DNA from: Frankiaceae bacterium
GTDB lineage: Bacteria; Actinomycetota; Actinomycetes; JAFAQI01
Assembly (NCBI GenBank): GCA_030840525.1
Contig: JAVEEI010000146.1
Location: 1-33,308, forward strand
Direction: 5' to 3'
Length of the DNA stretch: 33,308 bases
Shown: positions 32,211 through 33,308 of the stretch, piece by piece
Position numbering within the stretch: position 1 is the first letter of the stretch
Layout: every line of letters starts with the position of its first letter
Program-made: the position numbers and the translations under genes
Notes under the pieces: model-generated
The model's input: the letters and a program-made list of their open reading frames with translations, nothing else
The model's database searches: none
What the model was told of the DNA's origin: nothing

Positions 32211-33193
32211 ACGGCTGCGCTCCTCTCCTCGACGCCGGAGCGGTAGATGACGTAGCGCGCGATCAGGTTGACCAGCAGGGTGATGACGAACAGCACGAGG
32301 CCGCTCGCGATCAGTGCGGAGCGGCCGAGCGCGCCCGCCTCGCCGAACCGGTTCGCGATGTTGGCAGCGATCGTGTTGCCGCCCGGTGTGAGCACGTGCG
32401 CGCTGATGTCGAAGGTGTTGCCGATGACGAGCGCGACGGCGATGGTCTCGCCGAGTGCGCGGCCGAGACCGAGCATGACGGCGCTGACGATGCCGGGTCG
32501 GCTCGGCGGGAACACCGCCGTACGCAGCATCTCCCAACGAGTCGCGCCGAGCGCGAGCGCCGCTTCCTTCTGCGCCGGGTCGACCTGGCCGATGACCTCG
32601 CGACTGATCGCCGCGACGATCGGCAGCACCATGATGGCGAGGATCACCGACGCGGCGAACACCGACTTGCTGAACGTGTTGACGTCGCCGTGCGCGCCGC
32701 TGAACAACGGGATCCAGCCGAGCCACCGGTTGAGGAACGTCTGCGTCCCGACCAAGTGTGGGAGCAGGAAGAACAGGCCCCACAAGCCGTAGACGACGCT
32801 CGGGACCGCGGCGAGCATGTCGGTGAGGTAGCCGAGGAACCGGCCGACCCGGCGGGGTGCGTACTCGACCGTGTAGACCGCGACGCCGAGCGCGACCGGG
32901 ACCGCCATCGCGAGGGCGAGGACCGACGACAGGACCGTGCCGAACACGAGTGCCGCTACGCCGTAGCGGCCGGTGGCGTCCGGGTCCCAGATCTTGGTGG
33001 TCCAGAAGCTGGACTTGTCGTGCTGGAGCGCGGGCATCGCCTTGACGACGAGGAAGACGGCGATCGCACCGAGCAGGGCGAACACCAGCGCGCCAGCGAC
33101 GACGGTGACGCCGGAGAACACGCGGTCGCCGCGCCGTGACGACCGGACGTCGCGCAGCGAGGCTGCGTCGACGCCGGGGCTCACGGCGGTCAT
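32207..33193 (-). CDS. pstC: Phosphate ABC transporter permease PstC
   Basis: The 328-aa permease has six helices. The EAA region ([19 protein letters not shown]), [18 protein letters not shown] and [16 protein letters not shown] are PstC features. It pairs with PstA to form the channel fed by PstS. The ATG lies 81 bases from the pstS stop, and a strong hairpin stands between. The first 25 residues are cytoplasmic and polar. Confidence 0.95.
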   Translation of the reverse strand: MTAVSPGVDAASLRDVRSSRRGDRVFSGVTVVAGALVFALLGAIAVFLVVKAMPALQHDKSSFWTTKIWDPDATGRYGVAALVFGTVLSSVLALAMAVPVALGVAVYTVEYAPRRVGRFLGYLTDMLAAVPSVVYGLWGLFFLLPHLVGTQTFLNRWLGWIPLFSGAHGDVNTFSKSVFAASVILAIMVLPIVAAISREVIGQVDPAQKEAALALGATRWEMLRTAVFPPSRPGIVSAVMLGLGRALGETIAVALVIGNTFDISAHVLTPGGNTIAANIANRFGEAGALGRSALIASGLVLFVITLLVNLIARYVIYRSGVEERSAAV

Positions 33194-33223
33194 CCTGCCT
33201 TCTTCCCTATCCGGGGTGCGAAT

Positions 33224-33253
33224 GCGGGGCCGCGGCTGGTGCCGCGACCCCGC
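33224..33253 (-). other. 13-bp hairpin between pstS and pstC
   Basis: Arms GCGGGGCCGCGGC and GCCGCGACCCCGC pair over 13 positions, one of them a G-U wobble, around a 4-base TGGT loop. No T-run follows on the minus strand. It probably stabilises the pstS message or causes partial termination, so that binding protein is made in excess over permease. Confidence 0.7.
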
Positions 33254-33274
33254 ATCCCTCCTGCTTCGCGCCGC

Positions 33275-33308
33275 CTACAGCGAGCTGATGGTGGCTTGGT
33301 CCTTCGTG
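33275..33308 (-). CDS. pstS: Phosphate-binding protein PstS, last residues
   Basis: A minus-strand frame enters from the right edge and ends in TAG at 33275 with TKDQATISSL. Position (directly upstream of pstC, same strand) and the hydrophobic-Ser end fit the C terminus of the periplasmic phosphate-binding lipoprotein. Only ten residues are visible, so the call rests mainly on gene order. Confidence 0.6.
   Translation of the reverse strand, partial: TKDQATISSL

Overview
The window is chromosomal DNA from a high-GC Gram-positive bacterium, an actinobacterium. The support is uniform G/C-ending codons, many GTG starts, four-base ATGA/GTGA gene overlaps, leaderless-looking promoters, a PHO box of the actinobacterial 11-nt direct-repeat type, and families typical of the phylum (PknB-like kinase, DUF1206, DUF3099, a PAP2/diacylglycerol kinase fusion). 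The genus cannot be named safely.

Left part (1 to about 15 kb, accessory in character). The window opens in the 3' end of a phosphoesterase gene. A 536-bp interval without a protein gene follows. It holds a strong hairpin terminator, a probable minus-strand structured RNA with GNRA-capped hairpins, and a row of DnaA-box-like repeats. Then come two unrecognised genes, a secreted GH5 glycosidase, a convergent SDR/DUF2867 gene, a 59-aa small gene and a Cys-rich small gene. A minus-strand run then encodes surface and regulatory functions: a WxL-like secreted protein with a DUF916-type partner; an ECF sigma factor with a membrane and extracytoplasmic tail, followed by a small secreted protein and an EAL-DICT c-di-GMP phosphodiesterase; and a DUF3494 ice-binding-type protein with an LPFTG sorting signal. 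The most unusual item is the three-gene operon at 11287-15018. An ABM-VOC fusion precedes two proteins that look like the N-terminal and C-terminal (ferritin-like) halves of VioB/RebD, encoded separately. A tRNA-Arg(CCT) stands beside it.

Middle part (15 to 27.8 kb, core-like). It carries uppP, a STAS protein, a transmembrane Ser/Thr kinase with a lipoprotein partner, an alkyl-DHAP-synthase-like flavoprotein divergent from a TetR-glpD pair, and a PH-domain membrane protein. Next is an acyl-CoA dehydrogenase divergent from a second TetR gene. That TetR gene leads a four-gene string linked by GTGA overlaps (TetR, PAP2-DAG kinase, PAP2, DUF1206). Both divergent promoters contain inverted repeats suited to TetR operators. 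The genes point to glycerophospholipid and fatty-acid metabolism.

Right part (27.8 kb to the end). This is a phosphate uptake region. A PHO box precedes a DUF47 (PhoU-like) and Pit transporter operon. After two small membrane-protein genes, the high-affinity system follows on the minus strand (pstS tail, pstC, pstA, pstB), with a 13-bp hairpin between pstS and pstC. Pit, DUF47 and Pst therefore sit together as a low-affinity plus high-affinity phosphate locus.
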